Shown: positions 1-8,814 of the stretch, in pieces | How the letters are laid out: the number at the start of each line of letters is the position of its first letter | Position numbering within the stretch: position 1 is the first letter of the stretch | Origin: JBCBGF01 sp039820585 | GTDB lineage: Bacteria; Pseudomonadota; Alphaproteobacteria; Rhodobacterales; Rhodobacteraceae | DNA length: 64,000 bases | Direction of reading: 5' to 3' | Assembly: GCA_039820585.1 (NCBI GenBank) | Contig: JBCBPV010000013.1 | Span: 5,937-69,936, forward strand | The notes under the pieces: model-generated | The model's input: only the letters and a program-made list of their open reading frames with translations | Told to the model about the DNA's origin: nothing | The model's database searches: none | Translations under genes and position numbers: made by a program

Positions 1-145
1 TGCGCATGTCGACCGAGATCACGGGGCGCGTCTCGCCCAGGCGTTTGGCGATCACACCCCAGTTGCGCGCAGAACCGAATAGGCCATGCGCGATCACCAG
101 CGGCGTGCCGGTGGCCGCGCCGTTTACCGTTTGGGCCAGGCGCAT
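1..145 (-). CDS. alpha/beta fold hydrolase, 5' part only (runs off the window)
   Basis: Only the first 48 codons lie inside the window; the gene continues beyond position 1. The translation starts MRLAQTVNGAATGTPLVIAH and goes on with HGLFGSARNW. The HG-x-x-G oxyanion-hole signature followed by an NW pair is typical of YbfF-like esterases of the alpha/beta hydrolase family. The nucleophile elbow is outside the window. The ATG lies 8 bases after the glyA stop on the same strand, so the two are probably co-transcribed. Substrate cannot be told. Confidence 0.75.
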   Translation of the reverse strand, partial: MRLAQTVNGAATGTPLVIAHGLFGSARNWGVIAKRLGETRPVISVDMR

Positions 146-153
146 GGGCGCGC

Positions 154-1449
154 TTAGCGGCCGGGGTAGATCGGAAAGGTCTGGCAAAGCGCGATGACCT
201 CGGCCTGCACGGCGGCTTCCACATCGCTGTTGCCGTCTTCCCCGTTGGCGGCCAATCCATCGACCACACGCACGATCCAGTCGGCGACCTGGCGGAACTC
301 ACCCTCACCGAAGCCGCGCGTTGTGGCGGCGGGCGTGCCGAGACGGATACCGGATGTGATCATCGGCTTTTCTGTGTCGAACGGGATGCCGTTCTTGTTG
401 CAGGTGATATGCGCGCGACCCAGTGCCTTTTCCGTCGCATTGCCCTTTACGCCCTTGGGCCGCAGGTCGACGAGCATCAGGTGGCTGTCGGTGCCGCCGG
501 TCACGATGTCGAGCCCGCCTTTCATCAATTGATCGGCCAGCGCCTGGGCGTTGGCGATGACCTGCTTCTGGTAGGTCTTGAATTCAGGCCGCAGCGCTTC
601 GCCAAAGGCCACGGCCTTGGCGGCGATCACATGCATCAGCGGCCCGCCCTGGATGCCAGGGAAGATGGCGGAGTTGAACTTTTTCGCCAAAGCCTCGTCA
701 TTGGTCAGGATCATGCCGCCGCGGGGCCCTCGGAGCGTTTTGTGCGTGGTGGTGGTGACGGCATGGGCGTGGGGGAAGGGCGAGGGGTATTCGCCCGCCG
801 CGATCAGCCCTGCGTAATGGGCCACGTCGGCCATCAGCCATGCGCCGACGCTATCGGCGATCTCGCGCAGGCGCGCGAAATCGATGACGCGGGGGATGGC
901 TGATCCACCGGCAATGATCATCTTCGGTTGGTGTTCGGTGGCCAAGGCCGCGACCTGATCGTAGTCGATATCAAGCGTGTCCTGGCGCACGCCGTACTGC
1001 ACCGCGTTGAACCATTTGCCCGACTGGTTGGGCTTTGCGCCGTGGGTCAGGTGCCCGCCGGCATCCAGGCTCATGCCCAGGATCGTGTCGCCGGGTTGCA
1101 GGAGGGCGGTGAAGACGCCCTGATTGGCCTGGCTGCCAGAGTTGGGCTGCACGTTGGCGAAGTCACAGCCGAACAGCTTGCAAGCCCGCTCGATCGCCAG
1201 TGTCTCGGCGATGTCGACGTATTGGCAGCCGCCATAGTAACGCCGACCGGGATACCCTTCGGCATATTTGTTGGTCATGACAGAGCCTTGCGCTTCCATC
1301 ACGGCGGCAGAGACGATGTTTTCGCTGGCAATCAGCTCAATCTCGTTTTGCTGACGGCCCAGTTCCTTTTCAATCGCGCCGAACAGATCGGGATCGCGGG
1401 AGGCGAGCGTTTCGGTGAAAAAGCCGGTGTCGCGGTGCGGGGCGTTCAT
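154..1449 (-). CDS. glyA: serine hydroxymethyltransferase
   Basis: Cytoplasmic PLP enzyme that interconverts serine plus tetrahydrofolate with glycine plus 5,10-methylene-THF, the main source of one-carbon units. The 431-residue product has the usual family length. It shows the conserved N-terminal stretch ELIASENIVS, the YAEGYPGRRYYGG motif, and the lysine region TTTTHKTLRGPRGG that carries the PLP Schiff base. A clear AAGGAG ribosome site lies just upstream of the ATG. A hydrolase gene follows after 8 bases. No riboswitch-like structure was recognised in the short leader between glyA and the divergent nadK. Confidence 0.97.
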   Translation of the reverse strand: MNAPHRDTGFFTETLASRDPDLFGAIEKELGRQQNEIELIASENIVSAAVMEAQGSVMTNKYAEGYPGRRYYGGCQYVDIAETLAIERACKLFGCDFANVQPNSGSQANQGVFTALLQPGDTILGMSLDAGGHLTHGAKPNQSGKWFNAVQYGVRQDTLDIDYDQVAALATEHQPKMIIAGGSAIPRVIDFARLREIADSVGAWLMADVAHYAGLIAAGEYPSPFPHAHAVTTTTHKTLRGPRGGMILTNDEALAKKFNSAIFPGIQGGPLMHVIAAKAVAFGEALRPEFKTYQKQVIANAQALADQLMKGGLDIVTGGTDSHLMLVDLRPKGVKGNATEKALGRAHITCNKNGIPFDTEKPMITSGIRLGTPAATTRGFGEGEFRQVADWIVRVVDGLAANGEDGNSDVEAAVQAEVIALCQTFPIYPGR

Positions 1450-1614
1450 GGCGGTCTCCTTCAGGGGCCAGTCTTCGGCGAGTACTTAGCGCCAAACTGG
1501 GCGGGGCAAAAGCCGGGAAAGCGACGCACGGCCCCGATCCGGCGGCAAAAGCCGTGCTTGTGTTTCCGTTCCGCGCACGCGATGTCTTACCCGACACAAG
1601 GGACGGTGCGGCGC

Positions 1615-2382
1615 ATGCGGCATGTAGAAAAGATCGCGTTTCAGGCCAACAGCACCGATATCGCGCAAGCGGCGAAGGCCACCCTTGTGGCGCAATACGG
1701 CGATGTTGCCCCGGAGTTGGCGGATGTGATCGTGGCGCTGGGCGGGGATGGTTTCATGCTGCAGACCCTGCATGGGACCATGGCGCTTGAGGCGCCCGTC
1801 TATGGCATGAACTGCGGCACCATCGGTTTTTTGATGAACGAATATGCCGAAGGGGATCTTTTGGCGCGTTTGCAGGGCGCCGAGGAAGAGGTGATAAACC
1901 CCTTGGCGATGCGGGCGACGCGGGCCAGTGGCGATGTGCATGACGCGCTTGCGATCAACGAGGTGTCGCTGTTGCGGCAAGGCCCCCAGGCGGCCAAGCT
2001 GCGCATCAGCGTGGATGGCAAGATGCGGATGGATGAACTGGTGTGCGACGGGGCGCTGGTGTCAACGCCTGCGGGGTCGACGGCCTACAACTACTCTGCG
2101 CACGGGCCGATCCTGCCCATCGGGTCCGAGGTGCTGGCGCTGACGGCGATGGCTGCGTTCCGGCCCCGGCGTTGGCGCGGGGCGCTTTTGCCGACAACCG
2201 CCCATGTGCGGTTCGATGTGCTGGAACCCGAAAAGCGCCCGATGATGGCCGAAGCCGACAGCCGGTCTGTGCGTGATGTCGTGGCGGTGGAGGTGCGCAG
2301 CGAACCCAGTGTGGCGCATCGCATCCTGTTCGATCCAGGGCACGGGTTGGAAGAGCGGTTGACGCGGGAACAGTTCGTGTGA
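1615..2382 (+). CDS. nadK: NAD kinase
   Basis: Phosphorylates NAD to NADP in the cytoplasm. The product is 255 residues, normal for alphaproteobacterial NadK. It carries the signature LGGDGFML at about residues 42-49, the GxxGFL-type stretch CGTIGFLMNE, the AINEVSL motif, and the STPAGSTAYNYSAHGPI block that forms the NAD site. I chose the ATG at 1615 because a purine-rich AAGGGA lies about 11 bases upstream; an in-frame ATG at 1582 has no such site. It is divergent from glyA. A GC-rich hairpin follows the stop. Confidence 0.93.
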   Translation: MRHVEKIAFQANSTDIAQAAKATLVAQYGDVAPELADVIVALGGDGFMLQTLHGTMALEAPVYGMNCGTIGFLMNEYAEGDLLARLQGAEEEVINPLAMRATRASGDVHDALAINEVSLLRQGPQAAKLRISVDGKMRMDELVCDGALVSTPAGSTAYNYSAHGPILPIGSEVLALTAMAAFRPRRWRGALLPTTAHVRFDVLEPEKRPMMAEADSRSVRDVVAVEVRSEPSVAHRILFDPGHGLEERLTREQFV

Positions 2383-2386
2383 AGGC

Positions 2387-2415
2387 CGCCCCGCCCCCGA
2401 AATGCGGGCGGGGCG
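2387..2415. terminator. GC-rich hairpin between convergent genes
   Basis: A perfect 10-bp inverted repeat (CGCCCCGCCC and its complement) with a 9-base loop starts 5 bases after the nadK stop. It lies between convergent nadK and the secreted-protein gene. There is no strong T run on either side, so intrinsic termination is possible but not assured. Confidence 0.5.
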
Positions 2416-2425
2416 TCGTCTTGGC

Positions 2426-2905
2426 TTAACGCAGGCGCGCGACCACGCCGTCGGCGAAGGCGTCGATCAGCGCTGTATAGGCCTCATCCGTGGACACGGT
2501 CAGCACCTGCATCCCGTTTTCCCCTTCAACCACTTTGCCAGCTTCATCCAGGGTAATGCCCAGATCATAAAAGCTGTTCTTGGTCCTATCGCTGTCGTTG
2601 CGCACGTTGATATCGCCCATCAGGCGCGAGTCTGCGCCCATGGCCGACTGGAACGAGTTCGACATTGAGAATTCGTCGATATCGATCCGGATTTTCGATC
2701 CGTTGCTCGACAGGCGGTCGCCCACGCGCACGATGATCGCTGCTTCCAGATCCTCTTCCAAATCGGACCAGAAGGCTGCGGCTTCAGAGTTCTTGATGGA
2801 GTCCAGATCGAACTCAATGTCGACGCCCGCCACCGGTGTATCGCTGGCAAATGCCGGCAGTCCAAGTACCGCCATGGCGGCCCCTGCAAGTATTGTATTT
2901 TTCAT
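2426..2905 (-). CDS. secreted hypothetical protein
   Basis: The 159-residue product starts MKNTILAGAAMAVLGLPAFA, a typical Sec signal peptide with an AFA-S cleavage region near residue 20. The mature part is acidic (FDLDSIKNSE, WSDLEEDLEAAI) and has no membrane segment or domain I recognise; a periplasmic location is inferred. The reading frame is open further upstream, but the ATG at 2905 is preferred because it puts the signal peptide at the N terminus. The gene stands alone, convergent with nadK. Function unknown. Confidence 0.7.
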   Translation of the reverse strand: MKNTILAGAAMAVLGLPAFASDTPVAGVDIEFDLDSIKNSEAAAFWSDLEEDLEAAIIVRVGDRLSSNGSKIRIDIDEFSMSNSFQSAMGADSRLMGDINVRNDSDRTKNSFYDLGITLDEAGKVVEGENGMQVLTVSTDEAYTALIDAFADGVVARLR

Positions 2906-3328
2906 TGCTCGCCTCTCACTGCTTGAGTGGCGCAAAGATAGCACCGTGGCCGGGCAAGGGCCACTGTCAACCGCTTTGATCGGCGACAAGCCACCTGCGC
3001 GCCGTTTTGCCGGGGCGGCGGCGGCATGCGCTGAAAGCCACCGAGACAGAATCAAACGGTGGCGGTGGGGTGGCGAGAATGTGGCGAGATCGTGTCAGTT
3101 TCCGCAGATTTGGACGAAACCGGGCCCGAGCGCGGCATCGTTGCGGCAGCATTGTGGTTCGAGGTCTCAGATTAGGTTCCCCAACGTCACCATGGTAGGC
3201 AGTGCCTCAGACAAAGTGCGGTCGTGTGGGGGCCGTGCGGATGAGTGAGGCGCAGTTGCGCAAGTGCGAGTGAGGGCCCGGGATGGTTCGATTTCCGACC
3301 CATCCCGACAGCCGAAGGAGTTGGTAGA
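2906..3328. other. intergenic stretch, no convincing gene
   Basis: About 420 bases between the divergent secreted-protein gene and the small membrane-protein gene. Open frames here lack homology signals that I recognise. The only structure I see is a 7-bp inverted repeat (GGGATGG and CCATCCC, 13-base spacer) at about 3280-3306, close upstream of the small ORF. It resembles a T-arm but no tRNA body surrounds it. Confidence 0.4.
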
Positions 3329-3442
3329 ATGGCGATTAGTAAAGAGTTTATTGCAGTTGGCGCCTTGATCGTTGCGCTGTTGAGCGTTTTGGGGGCCGAC
3401 AATGTCGAACATCTGATCAGAACCGCGCGTTTCGCGTTCTGA
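3329..3442 (+). CDS. small single-span membrane protein (37 aa)
   Basis: A 37-codon frame (MAISKEFIAVGALIVALLSV and 17 more residues) is preceded by AAGGAG about 10 bases before the ATG, a good ribosome site. Residues 7-23 form one hydrophobic helix, followed by a short charged tail ending RFAF. No family recognised. The ribosome site and the compact single-helix composition are the only support. It could be a true small membrane peptide of unknown role. Confidence 0.45.
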   Translation: MAISKEFIAVGALIVALLSVLGADNVEHLIRTARFAF

Positions 3443-3523
3443 TTGCCTGTCATTGAACGCAGGCGGTGGGCGACAGGCACCGTTACCTTTTCGATCACAA
3501 CAAAAAACCCATTGGGGACACGG

Positions 3524-3548
3524 ACGCCCGGACTTTAGGTCCGGGCGT
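3524..3548 (-). terminator. perfect inverted repeat at the end of prpE
   Basis: A 10-bp perfect stem (ACGCCCGGAC and its complement) with a 5-base loop; the prpE stop codon lies at the loop. On the minus strand a TTTTTT run follows about 15 bases further on, so it may act as, or be part of, a terminator. Confidence 0.45.
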
Positions 3549-5427
3549 ACCCAAGGGTTTGCAGGGCATCGCGGATTTCATCCAAAATTACCGGATCGTC
3601 AATTGTCGCGGGCATTTTGAAGTCTGCCCCATCTGCAATCTTGACCATGGTGCCGCGCAGGATCTTGCCCGAGCGTGTCTTGGGCAGGCGGTCGACCACC
3701 ACGGCCAGTTTGAACGCCGCCACAGGGCCGATCTGGTCGCGGACGGATTTGACGACTTCGCCAACCACCTCTTGCGCATCTCGGTCGGCGCCCGCGTTCA
3801 TACAGAGAAAGCCAAGCGGGAGCTGGCCCTTGAGCTGATCGGTCACACCGATCACCGCGCATTCGGCCACGTCGGGGTGGGCGGCCAACACCTCTTCCAT
3901 CGCGCCAGTGCTCAGGCGGTGGCCTGCGACGTTGATGACATCATCGGTGCGCGCCATGATGTAGAGGTATCCATCTTCGTCGACATAGCCCGCATCCCCC
4001 GTCTCATAGTATCCGGGGAAATGGTCTAGGTAGCTTTTGCGAAACCGCGCCTCGGCGTTCCAAAGCGTGGGCAGGGTGCCCGGCGGAAGCGGCAGTTTGA
4101 CGGCGATGGCGCCTAGGGTGCCCGGCGGCACAGGGTGGCCCGCCTCATCGAGGATCTGCACATCCCATCCGGGCATCGACACCGAGGGGGAGCCGATTTT
4201 AACCGGCAACTCTTCAATCCCCAGCGGGTTGGCGGCGATGGCATAGCCCGTTTCGGTTTGCCACCAATGGTCGATCACGGGCACCTTGAGCAGGCGCTGG
4301 GCCCATTCGATGGTGTCGGGATCTGCGCGTTCACCGGCCAGGAACAACGATTGCAAGGATGACAGGTCGTAGTTGCCGACCAGTTCGCCTTTGGGGTCCT
4401 CACGCTTGATCGCGCGGAAGGCGGTGGGCGCGGTGAACAGGACCTTGATCTTGTGCTCTTCGATCATGCGCCAGAAGGTGCCTGCGTCGGGGGTGCCCAC
4501 GGGCTTGCCCTCGAACACCACGGTAGTGCAGCCGTAAAGGAGCGGCGCATAGCAGATGTAGCTGTGCCCCACGACCCAGCCCACGTCGGAGGCGGCCCAG
4601 TACACGTCGCCCGGTTCGACGTTGTAGATGTTTTTCATCGTCCAGTGCAGCGCTACCATGTGCCCGCCGGTGGGCCGAACGACACCCTTGGGCTGGCCGG
4701 TGGTGCCCGAGGTATAGAGGATATAGGCTGGGTGGTTGCCGGCGACGGGCACGCAATCGGCGGGTTCGACGCCGTATTGGAATGCGTGCCAGTCGACATC
4801 GCGGCCTTTATCCAGATGGGCAACCTCCTGTTCGCGCTGGAAAATCACGCAGAAATCGGGTTTGTGGGCGGCCTGGTCGATGGCCCCGTCGAGAAGCGGT
4901 TTGTAGTGGACAACGCGGCCCGGTTCGATCCCGCAGGAGGCGGCGATGATTGCCTTGGGCGTTGCGTCGTCGATGCGCACGGCAAGCTCGTGCGCGGCAA
5001 AGCCGCCGAACACCACCGAATGGATCGCACCAAGGCGCGCGCAGGCCAGCATCGCCTCAAGCGCTTCGGGGACCATCGGCATGTAGATGATCACGCGGTC
5101 GCCCTTTTCGATCCCTTTGGTGCGCAAGGCACCGGCGAGCGAGGCGACGCGGGTTTGCAATTCGCCGTAGGTGATCGTGTGCTTGGTGTGGGTGACGGGG
5201 CTGTCATAGATGATGGCGGTGCGGTCGCCATGGCCCGCTTCGACATGGCGGTCGACTGCGTTCCAGCAGGTGTTGGTCTTGCCGTCGACGAACCACTCAT
5301 ACAGCGGCGCGTTGTCGTCAAAAAGCGCCTTTGAGGGTTTGGTGTCCCAGTCGATGGCGTCTGCCGCGTCCATCCAGAAGGCTTCGGGGTCGGCTTGCCA
5401 GGCGGCGTGCACCTCTTTGTAGCCCAT
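3535..5427 (-). CDS. prpE: propionyl-CoA synthetase (acyl-CoA synthetase, PrpE-type)
   Basis: AMP-forming ligase that activates propionate (and probably acetate) to the CoA thioester in the cytoplasm. The 630-residue product has the ACS N-terminal domain, the AMP-binding P-loop YTSGTTGQPKGVV at about residues 240-252, the WWQTETG motif, the YYETGDAGYVDEDGY hinge region and the C-terminal PKTRSGKILR block with the catalytic lysine. It lacks the longer N terminus usual for acetyl-CoA synthetase and matches PrpE in length and in starting MGYKEVHAAWQADPEAFW. The start has a GGAGGAG ribosome site. Substrate preference is inferred from subfamily resemblance. Confidence 0.9.
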   Translation of the reverse strand: MGYKEVHAAWQADPEAFWMDAADAIDWDTKPSKALFDDNAPLYEWFVDGKTNTCWNAVDRHVEAGHGDRTAIIYDSPVTHTKHTITYGELQTRVASLAGALRTKGIEKGDRVIIYMPMVPEALEAMLACARLGAIHSVVFGGFAAHELAVRIDDATPKAIIAASCGIEPGRVVHYKPLLDGAIDQAAHKPDFCVIFQREQEVAHLDKGRDVDWHAFQYGVEPADCVPVAGNHPAYILYTSGTTGQPKGVVRPTGGHMVALHWTMKNIYNVEPGDVYWAASDVGWVVGHSYICYAPLLYGCTTVVFEGKPVGTPDAGTFWRMIEEHKIKVLFTAPTAFRAIKREDPKGELVGNYDLSSLQSLFLAGERADPDTIEWAQRLLKVPVIDHWWQTETGYAIAANPLGIEELPVKIGSPSVSMPGWDVQILDEAGHPVPPGTLGAIAVKLPLPPGTLPTLWNAEARFRKSYLDHFPGYYETGDAGYVDEDGYLYIMARTDDVINVAGHRLSTGAMEEVLAAHPDVAECAVIGVTDQLKGQLPLGFLCMNAGADRDAQEVVGEVVKSVRDQIGPVAAFKLAVVVDRLPKTRSGKILRGTMVKIADGADFKMPATIDDPVILDEIRDALQTLGYART

Positions 5428-5659
5428 TTGTTTTTCTCCTCCACGTCCCGTGTGAAGTGTTACGGGAGGGGGGCGTGGCGATGCAAGCGGCGGGGCTGTG
5501 CTATGGGGTCACTGTTGGCGCTAAATCGGGAGCGATTTGGTGCCGCGGTGAGGTCTGTCAAAATTGTCTTATGTCGAATGGCAGCTTCGAGGCCAAAGGG
5601 ACGGGCTCTGTTTCACTTTGACTTCTACCCTTCGTTGTGGGTCTCGCTACTATTCAGCT

Positions 5660-6346
5660 ATGGCGATCACCGACTATTTGCTTGCACCGATTTTTGTTCC
5701 GCAGGCGATTTGGGTCGCCTCCCAAGCTGCACGGTTGCCCGAAGCGGCGGGCGAGCGCCGTGGCAGTGTTGGCCGAGGACCCTCTTTGAGTGTTCTCGTG
5801 CTTGGCGACAGTTCGGCGGCGGGAGTCGGCGTAACCCAACAGGCAGAGGCTTTGGGGGGGCAGCTTTCCCTGATATTGTCACAACGGTTCTCGGTTTGCT
5901 GGCAAGTGGCCGCGAAGTCCGGTGGCACAGTCCGCAGCACCATAGGCAAGATCGGCACAATGCCCGACGAGCATCTCGACTTTGTCGTGATAGCGTTGGG
6001 CGTCAACGACGCGAAGAATGGCGTGTCACTGAAGGCGTGGACGGAACGGTACAACAACCTGCTGGACGAACTTCAGGTCCGCTTCGGGAACCCGTTGGTC
6101 TGCATCTCGGGCTTGCCGCCTGTCCGATTTTTTCCAATTCTCCCACGCCCCCTGAACGCCGTCCTTGGCCGCCGCGTCGAGATGTTTGATGCAGAGCTTA
6201 GGAGAATTGCTTCGCTAAGACAAAATGTAGCCTACCTGCCGCTCGACTTCACACTGGATATCACAAAGATGGCCAGCGACGGGTTTCATCCAGGACCAGA
6301 CATCTATGCGGAATGGGCCTTGAGGGCAGCGCAGCTTCTCGATTGA
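5660..6346 (+). CDS. SGNH/GDSL-type hydrolase
   Basis: Predicted serine esterase or lipase of the SGNH fold, 228 residues from the chosen ATG. Block I is VLVLGDSSAAGVG (catalytic serine in GDSS), the block III asparagine is in ALGVNDAKNG, and the catalytic Asp-x-x-His pair is in SDGFHPG near the C terminus. The N terminus MAITDYLLAPIFVPQAIWVA is hydrophobic and could be a membrane anchor or uncleaved signal. The frame is open 32 codons further upstream, but that part is unlike the family. It is convergent with maeB. Natural substrate unknown. Confidence 0.8.
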   Translation: MAITDYLLAPIFVPQAIWVASQAARLPEAAGERRGSVGRGPSLSVLVLGDSSAAGVGVTQQAEALGGQLSLILSQRFSVCWQVAAKSGGTVRSTIGKIGTMPDEHLDFVVIALGVNDAKNGVSLKAWTERYNNLLDELQVRFGNPLVCISGLPPVRFFPILPRPLNAVLGRRVEMFDAELRRIASLRQNVAYLPLDFTLDITKMASDGFHPGPDIYAEWALRAAQLLD

Positions 6347-6396
6347 ACGGTTTGTCAGCGAACGGCAGCAAAGCCCCGCCCAGCGCCCTTTGTCTG

Positions 6397-8676
6397 CTAC
6401 CCGTAATGCGCCACCGGCGTGCCCGCCAAGGCCGACATGTTCAATAGCCCCCGCGCCGTGATCGAGGGTGTCACGATATGCGCGCGGTTGCCCATGCCCA
6501 TGAGGATCGGGCCAACCTCTAACCCCTGCGCCTTCATCTTCAGGATGTTGCGGACGCCAGAGGCCGCGTCGGTGTTGGCGAACACCAAGACATTCGCGGG
6601 GCCCGTCATGCGCGAGCCGGGAAAGATGCGGTCGCGCAGGCCTTCGTCCAGGGCGGTGTCGGCATGCATCTCGCCCTCATACTCAAAGTCGCGGCGTTTG
6701 CTGTCGAGGATGGCGAGCGCCGCGCGCATCCGGCGGCCTGTGTCGCAGTCGAGATTGCCGAATTGCGAGTGTGAACACAGCGCGATGCGCGGGGCTTGGC
6801 CAAAGCGGCGCACATGGCGGGCCGAGGCGCAGACCGTGTCTGCGATCTGTTCCGGGGTGGGTTCGGCATGCACCTGCGTATCGGTCACGAAAAGGGGCCC
6901 GTCGGGCATAATCATCAAGGACAGGGCGCCCACTGGTTTCAGCGCGTCGGTCTGGAGCACCTGACAGACGTAATTCAGGTGCCAGAGGTACTGGCCGAAC
7001 GTTCCGCAGATCAGACTATCGGCCTCGCGCCGTTGGACCATGATGGCACCAATCGCGGTGGTGTTGGTGCGCATGATCGCCTTGGCCAGATCGGGGGTGA
7101 CGCCCTTGCGTGCCATGGCCTGGTGATAGCCTTGCCAATAGTCGCGGTAGCGCGGATCATTTTCGGGGTTCACCAGATCGAAATCGCGGCCTGGGCGGAT
7201 CGGCAGGCCCAGACGTTCGGCGCGGGCTTCGATAACGTCGGGGCGGCCGATCAGGATTGGCTTGTCGGTGGTTTCCTCGATCATCGCGTTGGCGGCGCGC
7301 AACACGCGGTCATCCTCGCCCTCGGCGAAGACGATCTTGCGGGTGGCGGTGGCCGCGGCTTCGAACACCGGGCGCATGATCAGCGCGGACCGGAACACCG
7401 AGCCGTCCAGCTTTTGTTTGTAGACGGGAATATCGGCAATGGGGCGGGTGGCGACGCCGGTTTCCATCGCGGCCTCGGCCACCGCGGTGGCGACGACACC
7501 CATCAGCCGGGGGTCGAAGGGTTTGGGGATCAGGTAGTCGGGGCCAAAGGTCATCTGTTCGCCGGAATAGGCGGCGGCGGCCTCGGCACTGGTGGTGGCG
7601 CGGGCGAGGGCGGCGATGCCGTCGATGCAGGCCAGTTCCATGGCGTCGTTGATCACGGTCGCGCCGACATCGAGCGCGCCGCGGAAGATGAAGGGGAAGC
7701 AGAGGACGTTATTGACCTGATTGGGAAAATCCGAACGGCCGGTGGCGATAATGGCGTCTGGGGCAACCTCGCGGACGGTGTCGGGCATGATTTCGGGCGT
7801 TGGGTTGGCCAGCGCGAAGACGATGGGGCGCTTGGCCATTTTTTCGACCATGGCGGGGGTCAGGACACCGGGGCCCGAGAGGCCCAGGAAGAGGTCGGCC
7901 CCCTCGATCACCTCGTCCAGTGTGCGCGGGCCGCCGGGTTGGGCGTATTCGGCCTTTTGCGGGGTCATATCCTTTGTCCTGCCCTCGTGGACGAGCCCGG
8001 CAAGGTCACAGAGGTACACGTTTTCGCGCCGGACGCCGAGTTTGAGCAGCATGTTGAGGCAGGCGATGCCAGCCGCCCCACCGCCGGTGGAGACGATCTT
8101 GATATCGCGGAAATCCTTGCCCGCGACGTGCAGCGCGTTTGTGGCGGCGGAACCTACGACGATGGCGGTGCCGTGCTGGTCGTCGTGGAAGACGGGGATG
8201 TTCATCTTGGCGCGACAACGGTCTTCGACGATGAAGCAGTCGGGCGCTTTGATGTCTTCTAGGTTGATGGCGCCAAATGTCGGCTCCATAGCACAGATGA
8301 TATCGGCGAGTTTTTCGGGGTCGGGTTCGTTCAGCTCAATGTCGAAACAATCGATATTGGCGAATTTTTTGAAGAGGACAGCCTTGCCTTCCATCACGGG
8401 TTTGGAGGCGAGCGCGCCAATGTTACCCAGACCGAGGACCGCGCTGCCGTTCGTGACGACAGCGACAAGGTTACCGCGTGCAGTGTAGAGGCTGGCGGCG
8501 GAGGGATCGGCGTGAATCTCTTTGGAGGCTTCGGCGACGCCGGGACTGTAGGCGCGGGCCAGATCGCGGCCGTTGGCCAGGGGTTTGGTTGGCCGGATCT
8601 CCAGTTTGCCGGGCTTGGGGTCGGCGTGATAGTCAAGCGCTGCTTGGCGCTGGGCGTCGGAACGGGCATCGGTCAC
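6397..8676 (-). CDS. maeB: NADP-dependent malic enzyme with phosphotransacetylase-like C-terminal domain
   Basis: Decarboxylates malate to pyruvate with reduction of NADP, feeding gluconeogenesis and lipid synthesis. The 759-residue product has the two-part MaeB layout. The malic enzyme half covers about residues 1-420, with RDLARAYSPGVA, FHDDQHGTAIV and the nucleotide-binding GGGAAGIACLNMLL. The phosphotransacetylase-like half covers about 430-759 (FAEGEDDRVLRAA) and is usually regulatory, not catalytic, in this family. The start codon is GTG. An interrupted palindrome (GTTTA, four bases, TAAAC) at 8705-8718 lies about 30 bases upstream and may be an operator. Confidence 0.95.
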   Translation of the reverse strand: MTDARSDAQRQAALDYHADPKPGKLEIRPTKPLANGRDLARAYSPGVAEASKEIHADPSAASLYTARGNLVAVVTNGSAVLGLGNIGALASKPVMEGKAVLFKKFANIDCFDIELNEPDPEKLADIICAMEPTFGAINLEDIKAPDCFIVEDRCRAKMNIPVFHDDQHGTAIVVGSAATNALHVAGKDFRDIKIVSTGGGAAGIACLNMLLKLGVRRENVYLCDLAGLVHEGRTKDMTPQKAEYAQPGGPRTLDEVIEGADLFLGLSGPGVLTPAMVEKMAKRPIVFALANPTPEIMPDTVREVAPDAIIATGRSDFPNQVNNVLCFPFIFRGALDVGATVINDAMELACIDGIAALARATTSAEAAAAYSGEQMTFGPDYLIPKPFDPRLMGVVATAVAEAAMETGVATRPIADIPVYKQKLDGSVFRSALIMRPVFEAAATATRKIVFAEGEDDRVLRAANAMIEETTDKPILIGRPDVIEARAERLGLPIRPGRDFDLVNPENDPRYRDYWQGYHQAMARKGVTPDLAKAIMRTNTTAIGAIMVQRREADSLICGTFGQYLWHLNYVCQVLQTDALKPVGALSLMIMPDGPLFVTDTQVHAEPTPEQIADTVCASARHVRRFGQAPRIALCSHSQFGNLDCDTGRRMRAALAILDSKRRDFEYEGEMHADTALDEGLRDRIFPGSRMTGPANVLVFANTDAASGVRNILKMKAQGLEVGPILMGMGNRAHIVTPSITARGLLNMSALAGTPVAHYG

Positions 8677-8704
8677 GGGGTGCGGGCCTTGGGTTTGAAA
8701 AGTG

Positions 8705-8718
8705 GTTTAGTGTTAAAC
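8705..8718. promoter_or_regulatory. interrupted palindrome upstream of maeB
   Basis: GTTTA-GTGT-TAAAC, a perfect 5-bp inverted repeat, AT-rich in a GC-rich setting, about 30 bases before the maeB GTG. Operator or promoter element by inference only. Confidence 0.25.
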
Positions 8719-8755
8719 TAATTCGTTGGGCCCGGAAACAGGGAAATCCGTGTAG

Positions 8756-8811
8756 TGGGGCGCTGCCCCCGGCCCTGCGGGCCGCCCCCGGGATATTTCT
8801 CGACCAAAGAC
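8756..8811 (-). repeat. 56-base dispersed palindromic repeat, copy 1
   Basis: Read on the minus strand it begins GTCTTTGGTCG three bases after the stop of the DUF1489 gene. It contains an AAATATCCCGGGGG core and a small hairpin (GGCCC-GCA-GGGCC). A second copy at 21211-21266 is identical at 51 of 56 positions by direct comparison. Both lie immediately downstream of a stop codon in the same orientation relative to the gene. Confidence 0.8.
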
Positions 8812-8814
8812 GGG

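Noticed and set aside
3270..3310. T-arm-like GGATGG-TTCGATTT segment as part of a tRNA
   Set aside because: No acceptor, D or anticodon arms can be drawn around it.
6796..8262. Long open frame of 488 codons on the plus strand inside maeB
   Set aside because: It is antisense to the well-supported maeB frame; long shadow frames are normal at this GC content and the translation is glycine-rich low-complexity.
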